Below are positions 44,574-53,557 of a stretch of 64,000 bases of DNA, one piece after another. Location: NCBI RefSeq assembly GCF_000520815.1, contig NZ_ASRY01000197.1, positions 37,500 to 101,499 on the forward strand, in the 5' to 3' direction. The stretch is from Paenibacillus maysiensis (lineage in GTDB: Bacteria > Bacillota > Bacilli > Paenibacillales > Paenibacillaceae). Position 1 is the stretch's first letter, and the number at the start of each line of letters is the position of its first letter. The notes beneath the pieces were generated by a model, which worked only from the letters and a program-made list of their open reading frames with translations, was not told the DNA's origin and did not search any database. The position numbers were made by a program, and so were the translations under genes.

Positions 44574-46589
44574 ATGCTTGAATTAACAAGGGCCTTTTCA
44601 GAATTGAAAAATGAATATAATTCATTAATTTTTTATTTAAAAAATAATAAGCTAATGTGTTTAGTTTTAATATTCTTTTCTTTGCTTGCATATGGATTTC
44701 CACTTACTCACTACACACTATCTATAGATGAAGAAAAAGCAATGTTTAGAGGAGATAGAAACATCTCGATTTGGAGTGATCAAGGTCGCTATGGAATCTC
44801 CCTTATCAAACTATTATTACATTACCAACAAGGAAATTCTGTAACAAACACATATTTAGCAGTCGTTTTACTAATTGTTACAGCTATACTTTGGTCATAT
44901 ATGTTTAGTGAACTAAAAATAAAAGAAAGCTATAAAAAACAAAATTTAACAGGAGTTATAGTTTCTTTACTGTTCGTTACTTTTCCTTCTTATGCTGAAA
45001 ATATTGGCTTCTCTATGATGAGTATAGAGTTAGGAATTGGATGGATAATGATTTCAATCGCTACTTTATTAACTACAAGATGGGTAATCTTTCACGCCAA
45101 TAATTATTATGTAATTATATCCATATTTCTTGTTGTATTTGCAACTTCTATTTACCAATCTTTTATACCAGTAATCATATGTGGCGTACTATTAATCACT
45201 CTAATTCACTTGAATTCATTGTATATTCAAAAAATCAACATATCATTGTTACAGTCTATAAAAATGTTAATAAAATACGGAATAATACTTTTGATTAGCT
45301 TAGTGATTTATAAAATTATTGATAAAATTGTAGGTGCATTCATACCGCCATCAGCCTATATTTCTAATTTTTTTCTCTGGGGAAAACAGGATTCAGGAGT
45401 GATTCTAAGAGAACTGATTCATCATTTTGAGCAACTTATCTTTGGAAAGGTGATATATGGGAGTGCAATTATACTTCCAAGCATGCTGATCATATTCTTG
45501 ATAATAGTGATCTATTTTATAAGAGTAATAATGAATAAAGCTTTAAGAAATACAGGTCTATCTATGCTTCTTTTTTCTTTAATATTTGTAACGTGTCCAT
45601 TTCTAATGTCTTTACTACTTGGGTATCCACTCCAGATTAGAGTTAATATTGTCTTACCTTTATTTATTGCAAGTGTTTGGTTGTTACTTTATGTAACTAT
45701 ATCAAATAGAATTTTTGGTAAATTTATTATTATTTGCGTAATATATTTGAGTTTCTACCAATCTATTTCTGTTTCACAACTTTTCTTTGGTGATTACAAC
45801 AGATATCAGGAAGATGTTAAACTAGCAAATCAAATTGGTGGCCGCATCCAAGATCTGAATTTAGGTGATTTTCCTTTAGAACCTGTAGTTTATGTGGGAA
45901 GTCATAAGCATCCCACTAGAAAAGATATAATAAAACAAGAAGTTCTGGGATATTCTTTTTTTGAATGGGATGATGGTAATCAAGTTAGAATATCTAATTT
46001 TATGCGCTCTTTAGGATATGATTATAAATTTCCAACTGATCAAGAGATTGAAACAGCATTAAAAGAATCAATAAAAATGCCTACCTGGCCTGATCGTGAA
46101 TCAATTGCTTTGATGAAAGGACTGATCATAGTTAACTTGTCTGAAGATATGGATAATTATAAGATTACTGTGTTCCAAGATGAGAAAGAAATTACGTTCA
46201 ATTCAACAATTTATAGGATGGATTTTCAAAAAACTAAGTTAGAAAGCTCACCAACCTTGACATATAAATTTATTAATTCTAGCCTTTCTCTTAATTCTCA
46301 AGAAATCGATCCTCTTATATCATTATCATTAGATCATGCTTATAATGGAGATACGTTCAAATATATATTAATTAAACTTGAATCTAACGTTGAAGGGGAC
46401 ATGCAAGTTTATTTGAGAACAAAAGATGGTGAATACTCTGAAAAACTTAGCACTTTTATGCATTTAAATAAAGGAGATAATTCAGTTTATCTTAAATTGC
46501 CAAATGTAATGAACTCTTTAAATTCTTTAAGGTTGGATCCACCTAACAACTCTGTAATCAATTTAAAAACAATTGAATTAGTTAACTGA
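44574..46589 (+). CDS. GtrII-like polytopic glucosyltransferase domain protein
   Basis: A 671-residue membrane protein with about 11 hydrophobic segments and a soluble C-terminal part. The first outside loop has YTLSIDEEKAMFRGDRN, the acidic pattern of the GtrII/GT-C family, in which side-branch sugars are moved from undecaprenyl phosphate to a polymer outside the cell. The family also needs a GtrB (loading enzyme) and a GtrA (flippase), both of which are present about 2-3 kb downstream. Spacing to the YfhO-like gene is 27 bases, so they are likely co-transcribed. Confidence 0.78.
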   Translation: MLELTRAFSELKNEYNSLIFYLKNNKLMCLVLIFFSLLAYGFPLTHYTLSIDEEKAMFRGDRNISIWSDQGRYGISLIKLLLHYQQGNSVTNTYLAVVLLIVTAILWSYMFSELKIKESYKKQNLTGVIVSLLFVTFPSYAENIGFSMMSIELGIGWIMISIATLLTTRWVIFHANNYYVIISIFLVVFATSIYQSFIPVIICGVLLITLIHLNSLYIQKINISLLQSIKMLIKYGIILLISLVIYKIIDKIVGAFIPPSAYISNFFLWGKQDSGVILRELIHHFEQLIFGKVIYGSAIILPSMLIIFLIIVIYFIRVIMNKALRNTGLSMLLFSLIFVTCPFLMSLLLGYPLQIRVNIVLPLFIASVWLLLYVTISNRIFGKFIIICVIYLSFYQSISVSQLFFGDYNRYQEDVKLANQIGGRIQDLNLGDFPLEPVVYVGSHKHPTRKDIIKQEVLGYSFFEWDDGNQVRISNFMRSLGYDYKFPTDQEIETALKESIKMPTWPDRESIALMKGLIIVNLSEDMDNYKITVFQDEKEITFNSTIYRMDFQKTKLESSPTLTYKFINSSLSLNSQEIDPLISLSLDHAYNGDTFKYILIKLESNVEGDMQVYLRTKDGEYSEKLSTFMHLNKGDNSVYLKLPNVMNSLNSLRLDPPNNSVINLKTIELVN

Positions 46590-46685
46590 TTCATTTGTTA
46601 ATTAATATTTTTCTATCTAGAAAATAATGAAATTGTATAATTGAGTTCTCGGAAATCTGCTAATATTCAATGAATGGAGGATATT

Positions 46686-47108
46686 ATGGGGAATAATTTA
46701 TCTATACAAAATGAGAGTGTAGTCATAAATACAATTGAACTAGGTGATGAAAGAGGAGCTTTAACTGTAATCGAATCTATGAAAACAATACCTTTTGAAA
46801 CAAAGCGTGTTTTTTATATTTATGAAACTGCTCCTGGTGTACGTAGGGGATTCCATGCTCATTATCGCACCAGGCAAGCACTAATAAGTGTATCCGGTAA
46901 TTGTAAAATTCATTTAGACAATACCAAGCGCACATTAGAAGTGTTATTAGATTCGCCAACTAAAGTGCTGCTTTTAGAACCTAATGACTGGCATGAAATG
47001 TATGATTTCTCACCTGATTGTGTTTTGCTAGTGTTAGCTTCAGAGCTATACCAGGCAGATGATTACATTAGGGATTATGACACATTTATTGAGGTGTATA
47101 AATCATGA
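46686..47108 (+). CDS. fdtA: dTDP-4-keto-6-deoxyglucose 3,4-ketoisomerase (FdtA/QdtA type)
   Basis: A 140-residue cupin of the WxcM-C/FdtA family, which turns dTDP-4-keto-6-deoxyglucose into the 3-keto isomer. Visible landmarks: DERGALTVIES near the start, RRGFHAHYRTRQAL with the active-site histidines, and the cupin strands up to LLEPNDWHEMYDF. I chose ATG 46686 because GGAGG ends five bases upstream; ATG 46674 overlaps that site. The next two genes encode the matching acetyltransferase and aminotransferase. Fdt (galacto product) or Qdt (gluco product) cannot be told apart by eye. Confidence 0.8.
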   Translation: MGNNLSIQNESVVINTIELGDERGALTVIESMKTIPFETKRVFYIYETAPGVRRGFHAHYRTRQALISVSGNCKIHLDNTKRTLEVLLDSPTKVLLLEPNDWHEMYDFSPDCVLLVLASELYQADDYIRDYDTFIEVYKS

Positions 47109-47659
47109 AAAAATATTTTGCACATCCCCATGCAATTGTAGAATCAGATAATATAGGGGAAAAAACTAGAATATGGGCTTTTTCTCATATATTACCAGGA
47201 GCTGTGATTGGTCGAAATTGTAACGTTAATGATCATACTTTTATTGAAAATGATGTTACACTTGGAGATAATGTAACAGTTAAATCGGGTGTTTATATTT
47301 GGGACGGCATAACTATTGAAGATAATGTTTTTTTAGGTCCTAATGTAACTTTTACTAATGATCTAAAGCCTAGATCAAAGCAGTATCCAGACAAATTTTT
47401 AAAAACTAAGGTTAGAGAATGGGCTTCAATTGGTGCAAATTCTACTATAGTAGCGGGACATACAATTGGCAAATATGCTATGATTGGAGCTGGATCTGTA
47501 GTTACTAAAGATGTTCCTAATAATACTTTATGGTACGGTAATCCTGCTAGATTTCGCGCTTATATTTGTAATTGTGGGGAAAAATTAGATCGACAATTAC
47601 TTTGCCCGAAATGTAGAAAAAGCTATTTATTGGTTAATGGACTTATTCAAGGAGAATAA
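47105..47659 (+). CDS. fdtC: dTDP-3-amino-3,6-dideoxyhexose N-acetyltransferase (FdtC-like)
   Basis: A 184-residue left-handed beta-helix acyltransferase. Hexapeptide repeats run from [20 protein letters not shown] to [17 protein letters not shown], with NPARF closing the helix. A C-terminal cysteine set (CNCGEKL, then CPKCRKSYL) looks like a small metal site, an extra not needed by the core fold. It overlaps fdtA by four bases. It would acetylate the 3-amino group made by the aminotransferase next door, giving dTDP-Fuc3NAc or Qui3NAc. Confidence 0.82.
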   Translation: MKKYFAHPHAIVESDNIGEKTRIWAFSHILPGAVIGRNCNVNDHTFIENDVTLGDNVTVKSGVYIWDGITIEDNVFLGPNVTFTNDLKPRSKQYPDKFLKTKVREWASIGANSTIVAGHTIGKYAMIGAGSVVTKDVPNNTLWYGNPARFRAYICNCGEKLDRQLLCPKCRKSYLLVNGLIQGE

Positions 47660-47685
47660 TATTTTACAAAGAGACAGGTGTAAAA

Positions 47686-48783
47686 ATGATTCAATTTCTA
47701 GATTTGAAAAAAATTAATTTGCGTCATGAAAAGGCGATTCAAGAAAGTGTTAGCCAAGTTTTAAACTCAGGATGGTATATTCTTGGGGAACAAGTGAAAG
47801 ATTTCGAACAGGAATTTTCTCGATATTGCGGCACCCAATATTGTCTTGGTGTTGCTAATGGTTTAGATGCTCTAGAATTAATTATTCGTGCTTATGATAT
47901 TGGTCCTGGAGATGAAGTAATTGTACCTTCAAACACGTACATTGCCTCTATTTTGTCTATTTCTTCTAACGGATCTGTTCCTGTATTGGTAGAACCTGAT
48001 GCCCGAACGTATAACTTAGACCCTGCCAAAATTGAAGAAAAAATAACTCCAAATACTAGAGCTATTATGGTGGTCCATCTCTATGGACAGGTTTGTAATA
48101 TGAAACCGATCCTCCAACTAGCTGCGAAATACAATTTGAAAGTCATTGAAGATTGCGCACAATCACACGGTGCTATATATGATCATAAGAAAGCTGGTAA
48201 CTTGGGGGATGCAGCAGCATTTAGCTTCTATCCAGGTAAAAATCTTGGTGCTTTAGGAGATGCCGGTGCTATAACTACCAACGATGAGAGTCTGTACCAA
48301 AAACTATTTGCACTTAGGAATTACGGATCTCATAGAAAATATGAAAATTTATATAAAGGTTATAATAGCAGGCTTGATGAGCTTCAGGCTCCTATATTAA
48401 AAGAAAAGCTTAAATATTTGGATGAAGATAACAATTATCGCCGTAATATTGCAGAATATTACATGAATTCTATTAAAAATCCGCATATTAAGCTTCCTTA
48501 TGTAGAAGGGAAACCTGAATCCCATGTTTGGCATGTATTTGTTGTGCAGGTAGAAGATCGGTCGTATTTTATGAAATATATGAGTGATAATGAAATTCAA
48601 ACTATTATACATTATCCAATCCCCCCTCATAAACAAAAAGCATATAGTGAGTGGGAGGATCAAGTTTATCCTATATCAGAACAAATTCACAAGCATATTG
48701 TGAGTATTCCTATAAGCCCTGTCATGCCACAAGAAGAAGTAACCAAAGTGGTGGAGGTTATTAATGAATATAGACCGTACTAA
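47686..48783 (+). CDS. fdtB: dTDP-3-amino-3,6-dideoxyhexose transaminase (DegT/DnrJ/EryC1 family)
   Basis: A 365-residue PLP-dependent sugar aminotransferase. The PLP lysine is Lys185 ([14 protein letters not shown]); other landmarks are [22 protein letters not shown] and EDCAQSHGA. It would aminate the 3-keto sugar from FdtA with glutamate as donor. It ends by overlapping the next gene by 20 bases. Together with fdtA and fdtC it forms a complete three-enzyme branch that starts from the RfbA-RfbB product. Confidence 0.86.
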   Translation: MIQFLDLKKINLRHEKAIQESVSQVLNSGWYILGEQVKDFEQEFSRYCGTQYCLGVANGLDALELIIRAYDIGPGDEVIVPSNTYIASILSISSNGSVPVLVEPDARTYNLDPAKIEEKITPNTRAIMVVHLYGQVCNMKPILQLAAKYNLKVIEDCAQSHGAIYDHKKAGNLGDAAAFSFYPGKNLGALGDAGAITTNDESLYQKLFALRNYGSHRKYENLYKGYNSRLDELQAPILKEKLKYLDEDNNYRRNIAEYYMNSIKNPHIKLPYVEGKPESHVWHVFVVQVEDRSYFMKYMSDNEIQTIIHYPIPPHKQKAYSEWEDQVYPISEQIHKHIVSIPISPVMPQEEVTKVVEVINEYRPY

Positions 48784-49699
48784 ATTTTCTATTGTAGTGC
48801 CTATCTATTTTAATGAATTAAATATTCCTCACACTATTCCTAGGTTGCTAAAATTACAGGAATTATTATTAGAGTTTGAATTGGAGTTTATTTTTGTTGA
48901 TGATGGTTCCAAAGATGATTCTTTGAGGTTATTATTGGAGGCTAGAGAAAAAGATCCAAGAATAAAAGTAATTAAACTGAGTAGGAATTTCGGCTCAATG
49001 TCTGCCATACAAGCTGGTTTGAACTATGCTTCGGGGGACTGCGTAGGTATTATTGCAGCAGACTTGCAGGATCCGCCAGAGCTGTTCAAAGAAATGATTA
49101 AGCATTGGAAATTTGGCAAAAAAGTGGTTTTGGCAACTAGGGAAGATAGAGAGGAATCTTTCTCGCAAAAGTTCTTCTCCAATACGTACTATTATCTGTT
49201 GGAAAAATTGGCTTTAAAAGACTATCCTAAAGGTGGCTTTGATTTTTTACTGATTGATAAACAAGTGGTACGTGAAGTTTTACACATAAAAGAGAAAAAT
49301 ACTAATGTTATGAGTCTGATCTACTGGCTTGGTCATGAGAGGGAAATGGTTTCTTATGTGAGACGAGAAAGAAAATTGGGAGCGTCTAAATGGACGTTAT
49401 CTAAAAAGGTTAAGTTATTTGTTGATTCATTTGTTAGCTTCTCATATGCACCTATTCGTTTTATGTCAGCAATAGGTTTTGTAACTGCTGTTTTAAGTTT
49501 TTTATATGGTGTTTTTATAATTATAAACGCGCTTGTGGGATTGATCGAACTTCAAGGTTGGACTACAATTATTGCACTGATTACATTTTTATTAGGTATC
49601 ATTATGATTATGCTCGGTATAATTGGAGAGTACCTATGGAGGATTCTTGATGAGAGTAGAGAGCGCCCTGCATATATTGTGGATGAAACTTACGAATAA
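48764..49699 (+). CDS. GtrB-like polyprenyl-phosphate glycosyltransferase (GT2)
   Basis: A 311-residue DPM1/GtrB-type enzyme: GT2 domain with [30 protein letters not shown], DxD-like [10 protein letters not shown], and two C-terminal membrane helices ([20 protein letters not shown] and [19 protein letters not shown]). Such enzymes load a sugar onto undecaprenyl phosphate at the inner face. It overlaps fdtB by 20 bases and the GtrA-like gene by 50 bases, so the donor sugar may be the Fdt product; this is inferred from coupling only. Confidence 0.87.
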   Translation: MNIDRTKFSIVVPIYFNELNIPHTIPRLLKLQELLLEFELEFIFVDDGSKDDSLRLLLEAREKDPRIKVIKLSRNFGSMSAIQAGLNYASGDCVGIIAADLQDPPELFKEMIKHWKFGKKVVLATREDREESFSQKFFSNTYYYLLEKLALKDYPKGGFDFLLIDKQVVREVLHIKEKNTNVMSLIYWLGHEREMVSYVRRERKLGASKWTLSKKVKLFVDSFVSFSYAPIRFMSAIGFVTAVLSFLYGVFIIINALVGLIELQGWTTIIALITFLLGIIMIMLGIIGEYLWRILDESRERPAYIVDETYE

Positions 49700-50054
49700 A
49701 GAGTTTCTTAAATTTCTAATTAGCGGGGGATTAAATACACTGGCAACCTATGGTATTTATTTAGCTCTTATTGACTTCGTTGATTATAAGATTTCTTATA
49801 GCATTTCATATGTGTGCGGAATAGTTATATCATTTTTTTTAAATGCTTTGTTTGTTTTTAAACAAAAGGTTTCTTTAAGGAGCTTTATCAAATATCCAAT
49901 TGTATATATTGTACAGTATTTGATTAACTTGTTAATGCTATTTGCCTTGGTTAAAATTTTTCACATACCAGAAATTTTTGTTCCGTTAATAGTTACTATT
50001 GTTACCATTCCAATTACTTTTGTTTTATCGAAATTAATTATTAGAACGAATTAA
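49650..50054 (+). CDS. GtrA-like flippase, four-helix membrane protein
   Basis: A protein of about 134 residues with four membrane segments (KFLISGGLNTLATYGIYLAL, SISYVCGIVISFFLNALFVF, YPIVYIVQYLINLLMLFALV, FVPLIVTIVTIPITFVLSKL) and the family motif FxxxGGLNT near the start. GtrA proteins are thought to flip polyprenyl-phosphate sugars outward. I chose ATG 49650, seven bases after GGAGG; ATG 49683 is possible. It completes a GtrA-GtrB-GtrII set with its neighbours. Confidence 0.83.
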   Translation: MRVESALHILWMKLTNKEFLKFLISGGLNTLATYGIYLALIDFVDYKISYSISYVCGIVISFFLNALFVFKQKVSLRSFIKYPIVYIVQYLINLLMLFALVKIFHIPEIFVPLIVTIVTIPITFVLSKLIIRTN

Positions 50055-50067
50055 TGGAGGTTTTATT

Positions 50068-50811
50068 ATGAAAGGGATAATTCTCGCGGGAGGTACAGGC
50101 TCACGTCTATACCCCTTAACCAAAGTGACAAATAAGCATTTATTACCAGTTGGTAAATATCCAATGATTTTTCATTCTGTATATAAGCTTAAGCAAGCAG
50201 ACATTCAAGATATCCTTATTGTTACAGGTAAAGATCATATGGGTGATGTTGTTAACCTTCTCGGCAGTGGTCGTGAGATGGGCGTAACATTCACTTATAA
50301 AGTTCAAGATGAGGCAGGCGGGATCGCACAAGCTCTTGATCTGGCTGAACAATTTGTAAGTGATGATCAAATGGTTGTTATTTTGGGTGATAATGTATTT
50401 GAAGATGACATTGCGCCTTTTGTAGACAATTTCCGCAATCAAATTACGGGTGCGAAAATTCTTCTTCAGCAGGTACAAGATCCACATCGTTTTGGGGTTG
50501 CCGAGCTTCAGGGGGAACGAATTGTGTCTATTGAAGAAAAACCTAAAGATCCAAAAAGCAACTATGCTGTAACAGGTATTTATATGTTCGATCACAGTGT
50601 GTTTGAAATTGTAAAAACACTTAAACCTTCAACTCGTGGAGAACTTGAGATCACTGATGTTAATAATGCATATATTGCTAAGGGAACCTTGACGTATGAC
50701 GTTCTTCAAGGATGGTGGACGGATGCAGGAACTCACCCATCACTTGCACGAGCTAATGAATTGGCTAAGGATATTGTATTTGGCGAAGAATTTGGGAAAT
50801 TAAAGCTCTAG
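50068..50811 (+). CDS. rfbA: Glucose-1-phosphate thymidylyltransferase (RmlA family)
   Basis: A 247-residue nucleotidyltransferase giving dTDP-glucose. It has LAGGTGSRLYPLTKVTNKHLLPV at the start (split by the binding loop), LGDNVFEDDI as metal site and IEEKPKDPKSNYAVTGIY in the sugar site. It is the short form of the family, lacking the C-terminal extension of E. coli RmlA. This is the first gene after the AT-rich cassette, and base composition returns toward the flanking level from here on. Confidence 0.92.
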   Translation: MKGIILAGGTGSRLYPLTKVTNKHLLPVGKYPMIFHSVYKLKQADIQDILIVTGKDHMGDVVNLLGSGREMGVTFTYKVQDEAGGIAQALDLAEQFVSDDQMVVILGDNVFEDDIAPFVDNFRNQITGAKILLQQVQDPHRFGVAELQGERIVSIEEKPKDPKSNYAVTGIYMFDHSVFEIVKTLKPSTRGELEITDVNNAYIAKGTLTYDVLQGWWTDAGTHPSLARANELAKDIVFGEEFGKLKL

Positions 50812-50833
50812 ATAAAAGGGAGGATACGGACTT

Positions 50834-51382
50834 ATGAAGGTGATCCCTTTGAAACTGGAAGGTGCAAAAATTATTGAACCCGTGATCCATGGTGATCATC
50901 GTGGTTATTTTATGGAGAGCTACAATGAGCAGATTATGAAAGAAAACGGTATTAATCATGCTTTCATTCAGGATAATGAATCATTATCTGTAGAGACCGG
51001 AGTTATTCGTGGCCTGCATTACCAGCTTGACCCTAAAGCACAAACAAAACTCATTCGTGTGATTTCTGGAGCCATCTATGATGTTATTCTGGATATTCGT
51101 AAAAGCTCCCCGACATTCGGTCAATGGGTTGGGGTGATTTTGAGTGAACACAATAAGCGTCAATTACTGATCCCTAAAGGTTTTGCTCATGGATTCTGTA
51201 CGCTTGTGCCTAATACCCAGGTGTTTTATAAAGTTGACGAGTATTTTTCACCTGAAAATGATCGTGGTATTCTTTGGAATGACCCTGCACTGGGGATTGA
51301 TTGGCCCACTTCCCATGCAATCCTTTCGGAAAAGGACCAGAAGCAACCAGCGCTGGCTGATGCGGATATTAATTTCGAATAA
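50834..51382 (+). CDS. rfbC: dTDP-4-dehydrorhamnose 3,5-epimerase
   Basis: A 182-residue RmlC cupin. Motifs: EPVIHGDHRGYFMESYN, GVIRGLHYQLDPKAQTKLIRV with the active-site His, FGQWVGVILSEHNKRQLLIPKGFAHGF with the second His, and the Tyr-containing YKVDEYFSPENDRGI. It is 22 bases after rfbA with its own GGGAGG-like site. It epimerises dTDP-4-keto-6-deoxyglucose at C3 and C5 on the way to dTDP-L-rhamnose. Confidence 0.95.
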   Translation: MKVIPLKLEGAKIIEPVIHGDHRGYFMESYNEQIMKENGINHAFIQDNESLSVETGVIRGLHYQLDPKAQTKLIRVISGAIYDVILDIRKSSPTFGQWVGVILSEHNKRQLLIPKGFAHGFCTLVPNTQVFYKVDEYFSPENDRGILWNDPALGIDWPTSHAILSEKDQKQPALADADINFE

Positions 51383-51499
51383 ATGACGGGATTGGTCTTT
51401 GTACCATGCATCTAGCTGTAAAATAATTGAACAATGTTTTTTCTTTATTAGCTCAAAAGCATATGTTATATGTATTAAAGCACGTTTTAGGAGGACTGT

Positions 51500-52519
51500 A
51501 TGAAACTTCTTGTCACCGGCGGTGCCGGATTTATTGGCAGTAACTTTGTGTTGTATATGCTGGAGCAGCATCCAGATTACGAAATTGTGAATGTGGATGC
51601 GCTCACGTATGCAGGCAATCTGGAAAATTTGAAATCCATTGAAAATCACCCTAAACATACCTTTGTCAAAGCGGATATTACCGATGCACAATCGATCGAT
51701 CAGCTGATGCAGCAGGGAATTGATGTGGTGGTTAATTTTGCAGCGGAGTCGCATGTGGATCGGAGTATTCTGGAGCCGGAAGTGTTTGTGAAAACAAACG
51801 TATTGGGTACACAGGTGCTACTGGACGCAGCCAAGAAATATAATGTGACCAAGTTTGTGCAGGTATCGACAGATGAGGTGTACGGTTCTTTGGGGGAAAC
51901 AGGGTTGTTTACGGAGGAAACTCCGCTGCAGCCTAATAGCCCTTACTCTGCTTCCAAGGCAGGCGGGGATTTGTTGGTGCGTGCATACCATGAAACCTTT
52001 GGTCTACCAGTGAATATCACACGTTGTTCCAACAACTATGGCCCATACCAGTTTCCGGAAAAGCTGATTCCGCTGATGATCTCACGTGCGTTGAGCGACC
52101 AACAGTTACCAGTCTACGGGGATGGCTTGAACATCCGCGATTGGTTGTACGTAGAGGATCATTGCAGTGCAATTGATCTGGTCATTCATCAGGGTAAGCT
52201 TGGTGAGGTATACAATATTGGTGGAAATAACGAGCGGACCAATGTACACATTGTCAAAAAGGTATTGGAGGAGCTGGGCAAGCCAGAATCTCTGATTTCG
52301 TATGTACAGGATCGTCCGGGCCATGACCGTCGGTATGGTATTGACCCGACCAAAACCATGAATGAGCTGGGTTGGAAGCCAAAACACTCTTTTGAAACGG
52401 GTATTAAAGAAACCATTCGTTGGTATTTGGATAACAAAGAATGGTGGACTCGCATCCAATCCGGCGAATATCAACAATATTATGCTAAGCAGTATGGTGC
52501 CCGTCTGGGGGATGCGTAA
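51500..52519 (+). CDS. rfbB: dTDP-glucose 4,6-dehydratase
   Basis: A 339-residue extended SDR enzyme. The NAD-binding loop TGGAGFIGSNFVLYML is at the N-terminus, the catalytic motif YSASKAGGD with STDEVYGS is present, and the DWLYVEDHC segment follows. AGGAGG lies eight bases before ATG, after a 117-base gap from rfbC that may hold a promoter. Its product, dTDP-4-keto-6-deoxyglucose, feeds both the rhamnose branch (rfbC, rfbD) and the Fdt branch. It overlaps rfbD by eight bases. Confidence 0.96.
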   Translation: MKLLVTGGAGFIGSNFVLYMLEQHPDYEIVNVDALTYAGNLENLKSIENHPKHTFVKADITDAQSIDQLMQQGIDVVVNFAAESHVDRSILEPEVFVKTNVLGTQVLLDAAKKYNVTKFVQVSTDEVYGSLGETGLFTEETPLQPNSPYSASKAGGDLLVRAYHETFGLPVNITRCSNNYGPYQFPEKLIPLMISRALSDQQLPVYGDGLNIRDWLYVEDHCSAIDLVIHQGKLGEVYNIGGNNERTNVHIVKKVLEELGKPESLISYVQDRPGHDRRYGIDPTKTMNELGWKPKHSFETGIKETIRWYLDNKEWWTRIQSGEYQQYYAKQYGARLGDA

Positions 52520-53393
52520 GGTGAAGGTACTGGTTACTGGAGCATCCGGTCAACTTGGTAAAGACGTAGTAAAGGTTTTTCAGGAGCAAGGACATGATGT
52601 CCTTGGATACGATCGGGAACAGCTAGATATAACGAATTTGGAGCAAGCTGTTAAGATCGTAGGACAATATCAACCTGACGCTGTCATCCACTGTGCAGCG
52701 TATACGGCAGTGGATGCAGCGGAGTCCGATGTAGATGGGGCTTATCAGGTAAATGCGGCAGGAACACGTAATATGGCACTGGCCGCAGAAAAAGCAGGTG
52801 CCAAGCTAGTTTATATCAGCACGGATTACGTGTTCGATGGAACAGCGGAGCAACCATACCACGAGTATGATAATACAAATCCGCAGAGTATCTACGGAAA
52901 GTCCAAACGAGCGGGAGAGATATTGACTCAGACACTTTCCTCCAGGTACTTTATTGTTCGTACGTCTTGGGTGTATGGACTGCACGGGAATAATTTTGTT
53001 AAAACGATGTTGAAGCTTGGGCAGGAAAAGCCGCTCCTCCAGGTGGTGAACGATCAGAAAGGCTCACCTACCTATACGGTGGATTTGGCCCGTTTTTTAG
53101 CGGAGTTGGTTCAAACCGAGAAGTACGGCGTATATCATGCATCCAATAGCGGCTCTTGTACCTGGTATGAGTTTACGCAAGCTATCTTGCAGGATGCGAC
53201 GGAGATATTTGATGCTAAGATCACAGCAAAATTGGAGCCGTGCAGCACAGAGCAATTCCCGAGACCCGCAGCGCGGCCACGTAATTCCGTGATGGAGCAT
53301 ATTGCGATCCGGACAAACGGACTCCACGATTTACGGGATTGGCGTAAGGGATTGCGTGATTTTTTGCAGGAGTATCTTAGTAAATCCGAGTAA
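52512..53393 (+). CDS. rfbD: dTDP-4-dehydrorhamnose reductase
   Basis: A protein of about 293 residues, an SDR that finishes dTDP-L-rhamnose. NADPH loop VLVTGASGQLGKDVV, VIHCAAYTAVDAAESD, STDYVFDG and catalytic YGKSKRAGE are visible. Two starts are possible: ATG 52512, overlapping rfbB, or GTG 52521 (protein then begins MKVLVTGASG, with a G-rich run about ten bases upstream). A strong terminator ends the rfb operon after this gene. Confidence 0.95.
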   Translation: MRKVKVLVTGASGQLGKDVVKVFQEQGHDVLGYDREQLDITNLEQAVKIVGQYQPDAVIHCAAYTAVDAAESDVDGAYQVNAAGTRNMALAAEKAGAKLVYISTDYVFDGTAEQPYHEYDNTNPQSIYGKSKRAGEILTQTLSSRYFIVRTSWVYGLHGNNFVKTMLKLGQEKPLLQVVNDQKGSPTYTVDLARFLAELVQTEKYGVYHASNSGSCTWYEFTQAILQDATEIFDAKITAKLEPCSTEQFPRPAARPRNSVMEHIAIRTNGLHDLRDWRKGLRDFLQEYLSKSE

Positions 53394-53416
53394 TTAAAAC
53401 TTTATCATAACTAGCA

Positions 53417-53453
53417 AAAATCTCCCGTCACTTCATGATTGGGAGATTTTATT
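53417..53453 (+). terminator. Strong terminator after rfbD
   Basis: A perfect 10-bp stem AAAATCTCCC (53417-53426) / GGGAGATTTT (53441-53450) with a 14-base loop and further T-rich sequence. Confidence 0.88.
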
Positions 53454-53557
53454 ATATTAAAGCCTATGTTGATTAAGGACGATGAGCATTATAATGTATA
53501 AGCAGATGGAACATATTGTCCCGCTATTACACATTTTAAAAGAAGGAGGTCATTACT

